Source: Amylostereum areolatum (taxonomy: Eukaryota; Basidiomycota; Agaricomycetes; Russulales; Stereaceae). From it: 64,000 nt of DNA. The translations under genes and the position numbers were made by a program. Location of the stretch: assembly GCA_012932865.1 (NCBI GenBank), contig SAXG01000036.1, positions 62,001-126,000 on the forward strand, given 5' to 3'. The notes beneath the pieces are model-generated. The model was not told where the DNA came from. It was given only the letters and a program-made list of their open reading frames with translations, and ran no database searches. Positions 11,031 through 21,238 of this stretch are shown here, one piece after another (position 1 is the stretch's first letter; every line of letters starts with the position of its first letter).

Positions 11031-11671
11031 GTCCTTTCTCCAATGCTCGTCGGAGGACCTGGAATTAGATATATATAAAGTCAGCATAACCGGCGCGTTG
11101 CGTAATTAAGTACTTATTTGCGTGCCCAAACACAGCCGACGGACCAGGGTCCAGAAGAGGGAGAATGAAGGATAACTTGAACGCTTGAAACCGAGGGTTG
11201 AGAAGGGGACTCGAGAGGGCGAGTAACTTGAGCACTTGAGACTGAGGGGAGGGAAAAGGTAGACGAATCCATCGGACTCAGGAGAGACTCGGAATATGAA
11301 ATGATATTCAGCGTTTTGATCATGTCATCGTGATGACGATGCCGAAGCCGACGACGCGAAACCAATGTCGAACTTCAACGCAATTACTTACGGTAAAACT
11401 GGACAGATGTACAGGTACGTAGTCGTTCCAGGAATGACAGGACTCGTGGTAGTACATACTAGGAGAGGGTGTTTACTCTAGATGAGAAATCATTCATATT
11501 TGCAGGGACCCAGGTAGGCGAGAACCGAGTTCATTATTGGGATGATGACCGCCAATGGTACGATTGTTCCCGTGCTAACAAGTAGGTAAAAACCGACTTG
11601 ATTGTTGAGATAATGGACTGGTACAACTGTGTGTAGTACTACGATGCCCTACAGCATGACATAAAATAATC
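11031..11671. other. Intergenic, no gene; short direct repeats
   Basis: Contains loosely repeated 45-60-bp segments around 11165-11260 with shared words such as TAACTTGA(A/G)C(G/A)CTTGA and ACTGAGG/ACCGAGG. No frame resembles a protein family. Confidence 0.4.
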
Positions 11672-13447
11672 TTACAACAAGCCCTTCATCCGCATCTCCT
11701 CCGCCCATGCTCCATCCCATCCAAGCGCGCTGCGGTCCCACGTCCCCTCCTTCCCGTCCCCACCGGGCCCGACCCAGCCCATAACGTCCAACAGCACGCC
11801 CGCCGCCCTCACAAACACCCTTCCGTCGACCTTCTCGCCCCGGTGCCCGCCATGCGAACGAAGGTAGTCCCGATCGATGTTACCGTACCGCTGCGCGGCG
11901 GCGTAGAGTACGCGGAAAGCTTTGACGGTGTGTGCGTCGCGCGCGGCGAGCGCATGCGGGAGCATCGTCGTCCACGGGTCCGCGACCTTGAGCGTTTCCG
12001 GTTGGGATCGCTGGCTCGGAGGGACCGGCGTGGCGGTGTACTGCATCAGTAGCTCTGGATCGATGCGCGGACGGCCGCGGACGAGGAGGATCGCCAACGT
12101 CGCTCCGAGGTAGCTAGAAAGCAGACGCGCTCTGGACGCGGGGGCCGTGAGGATGGCGGCGAGGGGCACAACGAAGAGCGAGGATGTGAGGACGTGCATG
12201 AGGAAGAAGTCGAGGCGGGGGTCGAGCCCCCGACGGCCGGTGCCTGCGAAGAGCAGCGTCGCGAAGAACGCGAGCTCGCGCGCCTTGTCCTTGAGCTCGA
12301 GCTCGTCCAGGTCCGGCTCCTCGTTCGTGAGCACCTCGGGCGTCCGCACGGAGAGCACGGACGGGACCCAGCATGCGATCAGCCGTCGAATCTCGGCCTG
12401 GCGTTCTGTGGTGAGTGCGTCTTGGGTACGTTGGGTGAGTAGGGCGTCAGGATCGTAGGGGAGGACGGGCGTTAGGATGTTGGACTCATAGGCGGCGGCA
12501 AGGATGCCGAGAAGGGGGTGAGACGACTTGGTGGCGGTTGTTTCATCGTTGAGGACGTTCCAGCTGAATAGGTTAGGATAGTATGGCCTGTGGACGGCCG
12601 TCTGGGCGAGAGCTGGCCGGACAGTTTGAGTGCCCGAACTGTTGCCGTGAGTAACGAGAATGTACCTTGCGCGACCATCGCGTCGCTCGAAAACTCGATC
12701 GCGTACAGAAAGTTCCAAGGGTCAGACGAGGCGGAAAATGGAAGACAGGGTGGGCACGCACGCCCATTTGAATCAACGGGTGCAGCCTGTCAGACAGAGT
12801 GAGATCGTCATGGGATACGGAATATGGAGAAATCTTACGCTCCCCCGATAAAGCGCTCGGTCATGTAGGCGCCTTGATCGTTTGCGTCCTTGGAGAATAC
12901 CCAATACTCGTATGCGCCGGCGCCGCCAAGTCTCTTGACCTCTTCGGAGAAAAATTCGAGCAAGTTAGGGTAGTATCTAGACAAGGAACGACATGGTATC
13001 AAGTTAGCGAAAGGATGAACCCCAGGAATGCCATTTCCGACGTACATTTCTTGTCCCAGGTACTCCCTCCAATTCCCACTGTTTACCTTGACATCCTGAG
13101 CTTCGATAATTTCGCCTTTGCGCTCGGCAGCGAAGATTGGACGAAGCCCGGGGGCGTCCTTGTCGTATATCGCCTGCAGGAGCGACGGTGAAGCGCCAAG
13201 ATCGTACGCCGCGAGTAAACTGCAAACGAGATGATATGGTCAATCCACAGCTACCGCAGATCAGAATAGACGCTCACTGATGGCTCAGATGGTTGTGGAA
13301 TGGTACAGGTCCGTAGAAGCACGAGTATGCCTCCCTGTCCTGCTCGAGAAGGCGTTCGACGGTCTCCTTCGAATCCGATGTCGTTCCGGGCACGGTGAAA
13401 GCGGACTTGTGAATTTCTCGAGGCAGACCAGTAGAGAATTTGGACAT
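11672..13447 (-). CDS. Questin oxidase-like (DUF4243) protein
   Basis: Member of the questin-oxidase family. The characterised relative GedK performs a Baeyer-Villiger-type ring opening of the anthraquinone questin; the substrate here is unknown. ATG 13447 begins MSKFSTGLPREIHKSAF. The conserved block YSCFYGPVPFHNHLSH with its paired histidines follows, then an intron, ASPSLLQAIYD, WREYLGQ, YYPNLLEFFSEEV, LHPLIQMG, an intron, EFSSDAMVAQ, an intron and ALAQTAVH. The long last exon runs SSHPLLGILAAAY through ATLLFAGTGRRG and FFLMHVLTSSLFV to the stop at 11672. About seven exons join without frame repair, so it appears intact. A TATA-like box lies 88 bases upstream. No polyketide synthase or other biosynthetic neighbour is visible, so it is not in an obvious cluster. 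Confidence 0.85.
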
Positions 13448-13534
13448 CGTTTGTGCAGACTAGGTAAGGCGTAAGACAGCTCGGGGTGTCTGGGAGTCAA
13501 AAGACGTTTGAGCCGTGAAAAGGTTCCCAGAGCG

Positions 13535-13541
13535 TTTTATA
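13535..13541 (-). promoter_or_regulatory. TATA box of the questin-oxidase-like gene
   Basis: TATAAAA on the minus strand, 88-94 bases upstream of ATG 13447. Spacing and orientation fit a core promoter. Confidence 0.5.
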
Positions 13542-13920
13542 CAAGTGCAAAGCATGACGTCACCTCATCCCGTTCACATTCACATTGATACTCATTGACA
13601 TTGTCGATGAATGTGCATTGACGATGAATAGCGATTGACGAAGATTGGCGATTGATCGAGCACCATGATTGGGCACCCGAGCTCCTCGTGGCCATCGCAT
13701 AACGCTCCTTGTTCCACGCAGACGAAACGAGTCATTCTGCAGAGGCCGTACAAAACAGCACGGGTGGGTGGGGGGCGAGGCAAGGGGAATCTGTGTGTTT
13801 CAAGCCGACATCGAGTCGTAGATACCGTCCACCAAATTAAATCTCCCGGCGTTGGAGAGATTCGTAAAGAGTACAAGTTTCAGCCACGACTCGGGGGTTC
13901 AGGTACCTGTACTAGATGTC

Positions 13921-14913
13921 CTAGAAGAAAGGGAACCCACCGCCGCCGAACATGCCCTCGTCGAAGTCGAATCCCACCATCTTCCCGCCTTTATAGGCGG
14001 TCGTCATCGCCCCGCCATCGTCTATCATGCTAGCAGCCATGCTATTCCTGCGAACACACCCAAACACCTCAGCACGAAGGAAAGCCATAGAAAGCAAAGA
14101 AACGACTCACCCCATGGTCTCCCCGTCCTGACCGTGAGCTTCTTCCTCGCCTTCGTGAGCGCGATGACCGCCTTGTCATCTCCGAGGTGCTGGTCGTAGA
14201 GCACCAACTCCCGCAGCGCGGTGCCCACTTCGGACTTCGCCTTCAGGTCCTTCATCGCTTTGGCGTTGATGCGTCCGCTGCCCTTGTCGTGGCCCGTGAT
14301 GCGGAGGTGCTCGAGACGGGAGCAGGATTCGAGCGCGCAGAAGAGGGTGGAGGGCGTGAGCTGGGTGCACGCGTCGAGGGAGAGGGAGCGCAAGTTCGGG
14401 GTGGCTTTGAGGAGCGTTTGGACGCCGTCGTCGCTGAGCTGGCCTCCGCAGCCTGTGTCTGAGTCGCCGAGGGAGAGCACCTCGAGACCGGCGGCGAGCA
14501 GGGGACGTTGCGCGATGGCTAGCAGGTGGTCGCTGGCGAAAGGTTCAGCATTCCGAGGTTGATGGGGCATTAAAAAAACACAGGGGGAGGGCGTACTTGC
14601 GAACATCGAAGTCGGGACTGAAGCGTAGGCTCTTCACGCCCGCACGGTCAAGCTTGGCTGCGAGGTCGGGGTCCGAGCTGGACTCGAAGCGCAGGGTGGC
14701 GTCCTCGGGGAATACGGGTGGCGCGTACGGTTCGTTCCTCCTGGATGCGCCCCCGCCTCTGCCTCTGCCTCGACCAGAGCCCCGTCCTCCACTACGTCCC
14801 GCTCGCGTTGAGGTTGACGCGTTCCCGCCACCCCTTCCTCTCCCACCTCGTCCACGTCCTCCACCGCGTTGAGATCCCGAAGAAGATGTCCCTGCGGTAC
14901 GTTCGACAGGCAT
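13921..14913 (-). CDS. Leucine-rich-repeat (RNI-like) protein with Gly/Arg-rich N-terminus
   Basis: Starts MPVERTAGTSSSG, followed by a 60-residue RGG-type glycine/arginine tract of the kind that binds RNA or is methylated. A segment predicting FPEDATLRFES leads into repeats with the ribonuclease-inhibitor pattern: LEVLSLGDSDTG, LRSLSLDACTQLT, LEHLRITGHDKG, LRELVLYDQHL. An intron splits the gene at about 14597-14532 (donor GTACGC, acceptor CCAG) and a second one at about 14112-14046. The last exon ends MFGGGGFPFF at stop 13921-13923. The product is about 270 residues, short for Rad7- or Amn1-like proteins; partner and role are unknown. It is adjacent to, but in the same orientation as, the questin-oxidase-like gene, with a separate promoter. 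Confidence 0.7.
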
Positions 14914-16266
14914 GGTCGGAAGAGAAGATACAGATAGGGGCTGAAGTGGTGCTGATTGGTGATAAAGGGGGGCAGTCGCCAGGCGGAAGCAAAGCCCGTC
15001 TCGGTCTTACCGCGCGACGCGGCCTCTGCTGCTCGACCAGGTGCGGAGACTCGAAAACATCGTCAAGAGAGACGGGTGTCCCATGCGCGTGCGTCGAGTT
15101 GGAAAAGTCATGAAACGCGAGCGAGTGAAAACGGGTTCGAGTCGTTCGACAACGGCCTACAACCTCCTACAACGGGCTTGCTCAATGACAACTGTGAAAA
15201 TAATCACTGACATCGAGAACGCGTCGTTTTCGGAGTCACGCGGATGGCGTAATGCGGCTCACGTCATGTCGAGATGCCCATATCCCGCGTCGAAAACTGA
15301 TGTCATATATCTGCGTGCTACTAACCCGATGTCGAGATGCCGAAAATGCCATACGTCGGAATCGACCTCATCCCTCTCGGCTCTCGCAACCCAATTCTTT
15401 CATCCCCATCCGAACTCACAAACGAGAAACGACGGCTCGCACCCCCACCGAAACGCGCGCGCATTTGGAGCACATCGCTCCCCACCTTTTCGCTCCGTCC
15501 GCCGAGCTTTGAGTCCTCCGCTGCGGATTAAGTGCCCGTACTCGGTCGAGCTGTCGCTCATGATGCATGAGGCCGCATTCGTGCGTCTGTCCGAACGCGT
15601 TCATGGGCACGCGGTCCCACCGACTGAGGTTCTGGAGATGTCGTCCATCATCGTCGTGGTGCATATCACAGGACAATAAGCAGTTCGGTGTCTGGAAGCG
15701 CGGCGAGAGGATTTGGAGTAGGCGAAAAAGGCGAAGGACGAGACGCAGAAGGCGGAGAAGGTAAAATTGGCAGTAGAGGAAACACGACTGGAGAGAGAGA
15801 AAACAGAGTGGTTGAGAAGAGAAGTGGCAGGCGAGGGAGGAGGCGAAGAAGGCGGAGAAAGGAGCAGAGAAGGCGAGGGAAGATTCAGCAGAGACGAGGG
15901 AGACACACACAGCAAGAGTGGAGGAAAACGTACAGGCGAAGGAGGTCGCGGCAAGAGGGACGATACACCGGGAGCATGCTCCAATGTTTCTGTTCTCTGC
16001 TCTACTTACCGCCGCTACCGCGACCCTTCTGATCATCCACAGATAAAATGGGGATGCCGTTTCTGCATATTGTTTATGATCCGTCCACACCGTGGGTCAG
16101 TCGCACCTCAAGCTTACCCCTCCGTCGTCGTCGTCGTCGTCCGCACAACAAAATAAACCTGGAACACGGACCCTGACGTTTGCATCATACGCTTTAGACG
16201 AAACAATCGTAAAGCAAACCGGTGAAATCTATGTCTATAGGTAGTACGCACAATCAACCAGAAAAT
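14914..16266. other. Intergenic, purine-rich tract and GTC microsatellite
   Basis: No gene I can support. A strongly purine-rich block (about 15700-15960, AGGCGAAG-like units) gives long open frames on both strands because it lacks stops, and a weak coiled-coil-like translation (ETRLEREKTEWLRREV). A short GTC/GTCGTC microsatellite sits at about 16118-16141. The 5' flank also holds the promoter of the leucine-rich-repeat gene. Confidence 0.45.
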
Positions 16267-17691
16267 CTATAAGTCACCCACGACCAACTTGGCGCCGTCC
16301 ACCCCCTCCCTCACCCCGCGCACCCTCGCCAAATTTTGTGCGATCGTCTCCCGCCCGCCCGCAAACGCCTGCTCCCACCAACGTTCGTCCTCCGGGACGT
16401 CTCTCCAGCCGCCGCGGAGGAACTCGCGCGTCGCACGCTCGCCCTGAGCCTTGAGCGCCCGCACGTTCTCCCAGTGGGGCGGGGGGTTCGCGTGCGAGTA
16501 CGTCTGCGGTTTGTCGGGGGCGGGGATGCACATGCCGTCGAAGGCGTACACGAGCATGGGCGGGACGGTGATGCGTCCGTGCTTGAACACGAGCTCGTTG
16601 ACGGAGACGCAGTTGACGATGGCGCCGTCGGGCTCGACGGAGCCGACGCCGGCGGCGAGGGAGCGCATGGCGGCTTGGGCGTCGCCAGTGTGGGTGGAGG
16701 GCGCGACGGGGAGGGGGGTGGTGAGGCCGCTGGCGGGGGTGTGCATGGACGGGAAGGGAGGACCTTCGCGCGCGGGCGTGGTGGGATCTGTGGTCGTGGA
16801 TGCTCGTTTTTTGCCCTTGGGTTTGGTGACGAAGCGTACGACGGCGAAAAGCTGGGGCGCGTCAGGGGAGAATGAAACGAGGCGAAGAGTGCAAAAAGCG
16901 CACCCATTTGTTGTCCCAGGCGGCGGTGGTCATGCGAATCTCATATTGGGAGAATATGGGGATCTCTTTGTTGAACTGGAAGTGGGTGGCTGGAGCGAGG
17001 TGAGGGCGTGTGAGGGCGTGAGATAAGGAACGTACCTCCGAGCGCGATCCAACCGCCTGCACGCAAAAATCCTGGGACGAGGGCGAGAGCGGTGCGCATG
17101 CGGGCAGAGTCCAAGTTCTGACGGCGGCGGTGAGTTTCAAGCAGCGAAGACATTGTCCGGTACTGCACACCTTCGCGTAGGAGGAGTTGCTGAGGTGCAT
17201 GTTGTAGTCCGAGTCAGACAGATCTAAACGGACGTAAGTGGTTGCATGCAAGAGGAAGGAGCTCGGGACGCACCAGCCCAGATCGAGTACCGATCCGTTT
17301 TCGTCAACGGATTCTCTCCGACAGGGGACAGTCTTTCGAGCCACAGACGGGTCGCCTCCTTCCGAGCCTCGGTCGAGCGGAAGAGCAAGGACGCGCGGAA
17401 AAGCCTGAAGCGCGTGTGGAGGGAAACGACGGGCCAGAGCAAGCGTACTGCAAATGCCATCCAGTGAAAGGTTCGGCATGCGAGGAGAGTATATCAGCAC
17501 GTACCATGCCACAAGAAGGGTAAAGAGCGGGCGTTGAGGACGAGGACGGCGAAAGCGAAGTACTTGGACAGCCGAGGAAGAAAGGAGAGGGCGGCGGGGG
17601 CAGTTGAGAGGCAAGTCCGGACGACGGCGAAGATGGCGTCCATGGCTAAGGTTCGAGGAAGGCGAGAAGCCGGAGAAGAGGAGGTGGTCAT
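16267..17691 (-). CDS. Hotdog-fold thioesterase-like protein (THEM6/4HBT_2 type)
   Basis: Probable acyl-thioesterase-like protein with an N-terminal hydrophobic segment. Exon 1 from 17691 (or the second Met at 17643) encodes MDAIFAVVRTCLS and a hydrophobic stretch AFAVLVLNARSLPFLWH. Later exons give NPLTKTDRYSIWA, the family core DLSDSDYNMHLSNSSYAK (about 17219-17170), DSARMRTALALVPGFLRAGGWIALG, THFQFNKEIPIFSQYEIRM (about 17005) and LFAVVRFVTKPKGKK. A C-terminal region follows: VNCVSVNELVFKHGRITVPPMLV, then DVPEDERWWEQAF, ending at 16267. The D-N-H core is the known hotdog helix signature. Six exons join in frame and it appears intact. Likely attached to an internal membrane; substrate unknown. 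Confidence 0.85.
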
Positions 17692-18320
17692 TTTTCGGCT
17701 GAACGGGGTCCCGCCTTCCCGGCTTTCATTCTAACCGATTGCCGGGTTATGTAAGCTTCCCGCAGGCCACAACACAACGGTCGTCTTGCGGTCGTCTGTA
17801 ACGTCCAACTTACGCGGAGTCCAACCACTGGCAACTTACGTCTCTTCTCAACAAGTCCCACCTCAATTCAATATCAAGCAGGCCGGGGAAGTTCAAGTTG
17901 GAAATTTATATCAAACGGGTCGTTTATCGATGCGTACTCAGGCCTACTACTTACTTAGTACTGTAAGAGGACGATTGAAGGAACGATATCGTGTCATCGT
18001 GATACAATCAAGGAGTCACACCTCACCGCTGACGCGTAACGCTCGAATCTTGATTCTCAACTGTACTCCTGCTATTATCTTCCCTTCCAAGTCTGAAGCA
18101 CGAACCAGACCGAACCTCCTCACTCTCGACTTTTGGGTGTTCGACTCATTCTCCCTTCTTCTGGCCTGTTTACTGTGCTTAAGCGCCCCACATTCATTTT
18201 CTCTTGTGACAAGCTTTCATCCAAGGATTTGAGGTGCGTCGCGTCCCATACTTAATCCATCGACCATGCCGACTTTATGTGTCCATCGCAGTCCATCCAA
18301 CGAGGATCAGAGAAAGAAAC
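17692..18320. other. Intergenic region between divergent genes
   Basis: Lies between the thioesterase-like gene (minus) and family copy B (plus), so it should contain both promoters. No clear TATA box and no gene seen. Confidence 0.45.
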
Positions 18321-20072
18321 ATGCCTAAATCAGTCGTATCGGACGTCTCAGAGAAATCAGCCAGCGCGTCCGCGTGAGTTCAACACCTATTCCTACTTCG
18401 CGTTGGCTCATAACCTGCTCAGTAGTGCTCGCAGCCCTAAAATGGGTGATTGGGAGAAGCAGTCTCGACCATCAATCGTACACTTTGATGTCTCAGAAGA
18501 GGACGCCGTCAACAGCACTATACACGAGCTCCTTAAGTTTAGTCTTCCCAGGTCCCTCTTCGAAATTGACGTACGTTGTTAAACAACTTTATCGAAGTCC
18601 TCTGACGTCCCCGATAGCCCGCAATTCACATCAAACGAGGCCGAATCCACTCATTTCTTACCAGTGTACAGAAGTCGAAGGGCAGCGTAGCAATCGACGA
18701 CGACGATCCTCTCGACATCGTTTTCCAACTTGACGCCTTTTCGAATTTGGTCGATATCACCGATCAATACGGCAACGTAAATGTCGTTGAAGCCAACCAA
18801 CTGCATTCCATAATCCCACTGTTGGCGCGGGCTTTCCGGCGCGGCGAAGATCCGAAATTTCCTCGTCCTCGCGTCGAGTAAGTTGAATCTCTCTTTTCTT
18901 CGTATTCGTATTGACCCCATCGAATTAGACGTGAATCGGAGATATGCCTTACGTCAACGGGTCCTGGCTTACCAACAAAAGCAAAAACCGACTTTTACAC
19001 TATATGCGAGAACCGTTCACTTTGGACGTCCGTACTGTTCAATAATCCAAACCTCCACAAGGTCGCGGATCTGCTTTGGCAGGCAGATATAAGGCTTGTG
19101 CAATTTATCACGCTGTTGCTTTTTCCCGGAGAGGGCAAGCGGATTGAGCACGACCAGAACAAGAATCAACTCATATACGATCTGTGTACTTGCCTCCACC
19201 AGCAGGAGAGCCTCGGTCTTCCTCTCAAGGAGAACTTTGGCTTCGTGCTCTCAAACAGAGTGGTCAAGATATACGGCATGAAGAATCCAGACGACAAGGT
19301 GGACCCTCACTACAAGCTTCTGGAGTACCATTTTGCGACGTTCGACGTACGGCAGCCGCTGGAATTCCTCAAGCTCTACTCATTTCTCTGCAAGCTCGCC
19401 GATCATCTAGAGACCGAGATCATGCAACCCTTCCGCAACTTGCAGCGAAAAGATATCAAAAAGCATCTGCAGAAACGTGAATCGTGGCGAGCCGATGACC
19501 CTGACTCGGGCAATGGCCAGAGGCGAAGCGGTGGTGGTGGTGGCGATGGCGGCGGCGGCGAAGGTGCTGGTGGCGGCGGCAGCGACGGTGGTGGTGGCGG
19601 CGGCGACGGTGGTGACAGTGGAGGATATCAAGGCGGATCAGGAGGCGCAGGTCACGCAGGCACCGGTGGTTCCAGCGCTCACAAGCGGGGCGGCTCTATG
19701 GGTCCCCCCGATGCACCGACTGCAAAAAGACGGAAAGAGAATCATGGCGGGGGCGCCGAGGAGGCGGACGAGTGTTTGTCCGTACCCGCGCTCGATGACA
19801 GTTCCCCAGAAGACGCGTGGCCACATGAACGCTCTTCGACTTCCACATCTACCTCGCATACGCCGGAGCCCCATTGGGACGAGCCCATCCAACCGCACGA
19901 TAACGCAGGTGTCCTCTCACCTCCCTGGACTGTGGACACACGCCCGAAGGACGAGCCAGTCGGGCAGCCTTCTCTTCCTTTGTCTGTCGATAACCTCAAG
20001 GCTCATACCAAGCGGGAAGGTTCGATAGACGTCTTGAGCTTTACTAGCATGTCGACGTCTTCAAGATTGTGA
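18321..20072 (+). CDS. Unrecognised protein family, copy B (full length, Gly-rich tail)
   Basis: Not recognised as a known family; homologous to 9918-11030 and to the remnant at 20570-20770. Exon 1 from ATG 18321 gives MPKSVVSDVSEKSASASA. After an intron come KMGDWEKQSRPSIVHFDVSE and ELLKFSLPRSLFEID, then after another intron FLTSVQKSKGSVAIDDDD, the strand-rich LVDITDQYGNVNVVEANQ and SIIPLLARAF. The long last exon (from about 18951) carries RESEICLTSTGPGLPTKAK, LLLFPGEGKRIEHDQNK and NFGFVLSNRVVKIYGMK. A helical block PLEFLKLYSFLCKLADHLE precedes MQPFRNLQRKDIKKHLQKRE. From about 19525 there is a Gly/Asp/Ser-rich low-complexity tail (GGGGGDGGGG type), then an S/T/P/E-rich C-terminus with a KRGG..KRRKEN basic patch. 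All exons join in frame. Domain order suggests a folded globular core plus a disordered tail; function unknown. Confidence 0.75.
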
Positions 20073-20569
20073 ATGGCCTATGTATCCGCTTTATAGTTGT
20101 GGTTCGTGACTTCCCTTCATGTAATATCGTTTCGGTTGTATTCATATCTCATTCGTGCGGCCAAACTTTCAACTTACGGTGCATCGTAACGTACGTATTC
20201 GGTACGTATGTTGTCGGACTTCAGCTGTGATGTAGCAGGAAAGGTGAGGGAAAAGAACGACCCGTACTACAAGGTCGTACTACTTATATTCCCAATCCAC
20301 ACGGCGTTGTACCATAATGTCCCGCCGGATTGATTTTGCGGTTGAACCGTTCCGTGCTACAAATTGATATTGCCAAGATATTGTCATTGTTCCGCGAAGC
20401 TCACACCGGTTTCCTCGCGTTTCCCTGCCCCAATGTCCGAAATAACGAAACGGCGTGCACCGTAACCCACGTCCTGGACAATATCTGCAGCGGAGTAAGT
20501 AAATACATTCCAAGCGAGTTCTTCCCAAGTTCCCAAAAAAACCACCTACTGATGGCATCCTCATGGTAG
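20073..20569. other. Spacer between copy B and its remnant
   Basis: No gene seen. It carries the 3' flank of copy B and scattered pieces that resemble the family only weakly. Confidence 0.35.
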
Positions 20570-20770
20570 TGGCAGGATGCGACCCTTCTGCGACCTCCGA
20601 CGCCGGCGTACGGCGGCCGCTGTAATTCCTCGAACTCTACCCCTTCCTCTGCAAACTCGCCGATCACATGGACGCGCATATCATGAAGCCCTTCCGCGCG
20701 CTGACGCAGCAAGACGTCAAAGTTCGTCTGCCAGTGCAGAACAATCGGGGCCGTGAATCGTGGTGAGCTG
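20570..20770 (+). pseudogene. Tandem remnant (copy C) of the unrecognised family
   Basis: Directly downstream of copy B, about 65 residues match its helical block: FLELYPFLCKLADHMDAHIMKPFRALTQQDVK against the parent FLKLYSFLCKLADHLETEIMQPFRNLQRKDIK, both leading to RESW. The N-terminal two thirds are missing or unrecognisable, and a stop codon interrupts just before the conserved block. This is a decayed tandem duplicate with no sign of being expressed. Confidence 0.75.
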
Positions 20771-21238
20771 ATAATCTACAATCGAGCGACGGCTGCGACA
20801 GTGACCTCGGCTCTCAGAAGAAACGTCCTCGTTCCTTCAGTCCAGATGTACCTCCTCCAGCGAAAGAAGGGGGATCGTCCCGGAGACTCATTCGTGGAAA
20901 TACGGGATGTACTTACTGCTGTCAAACTTCAGCTGAGATGTACATACATATCATGTAAGAAAGCCAGAGGAAAAGAACGGCCAACACAAGGCCATACTTG
21001 CATTCCCAGCACATACGGTGTCCTCTTCTCACGCTGCAAAAGGGGTCACTGACGAGCCTGATAACTCCCAAGGAAATCCATATGATTAACAATGCAAAAA
21101 AGCATGCACAGCACCGATGCGGAATGATACTATACTATCCAAACCAACAGAACGTCCTAAAGAAAGGACGGCAGTTACAAGCGAGCGCGAGAAAAAAAAG
21201 TCCGTCCGTGCCATTCACACCCACATCCACCCACGAGA
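20771..21238. other. Intergenic, no gene seen
   Basis: Neutral-composition stretch between the family remnant and the 3' end of the peroxidase-like gene. Confidence 0.4.

Noticed and set aside
15416..16090. Long minus-strand frame and several plus-strand frames in 15.4-16.2 kb
   Set aside because: They arise from a purine-rich stretch with few stops; translation is low-complexity and without intron or family signals.
11672..17691. A biosynthetic gene cluster around the questin-oxidase-like gene
   Set aside because: No polyketide synthase, transporter or pathway regulator lies nearby; neighbours are a leucine-rich-repeat protein and a thioesterase-like protein of housekeeping type.
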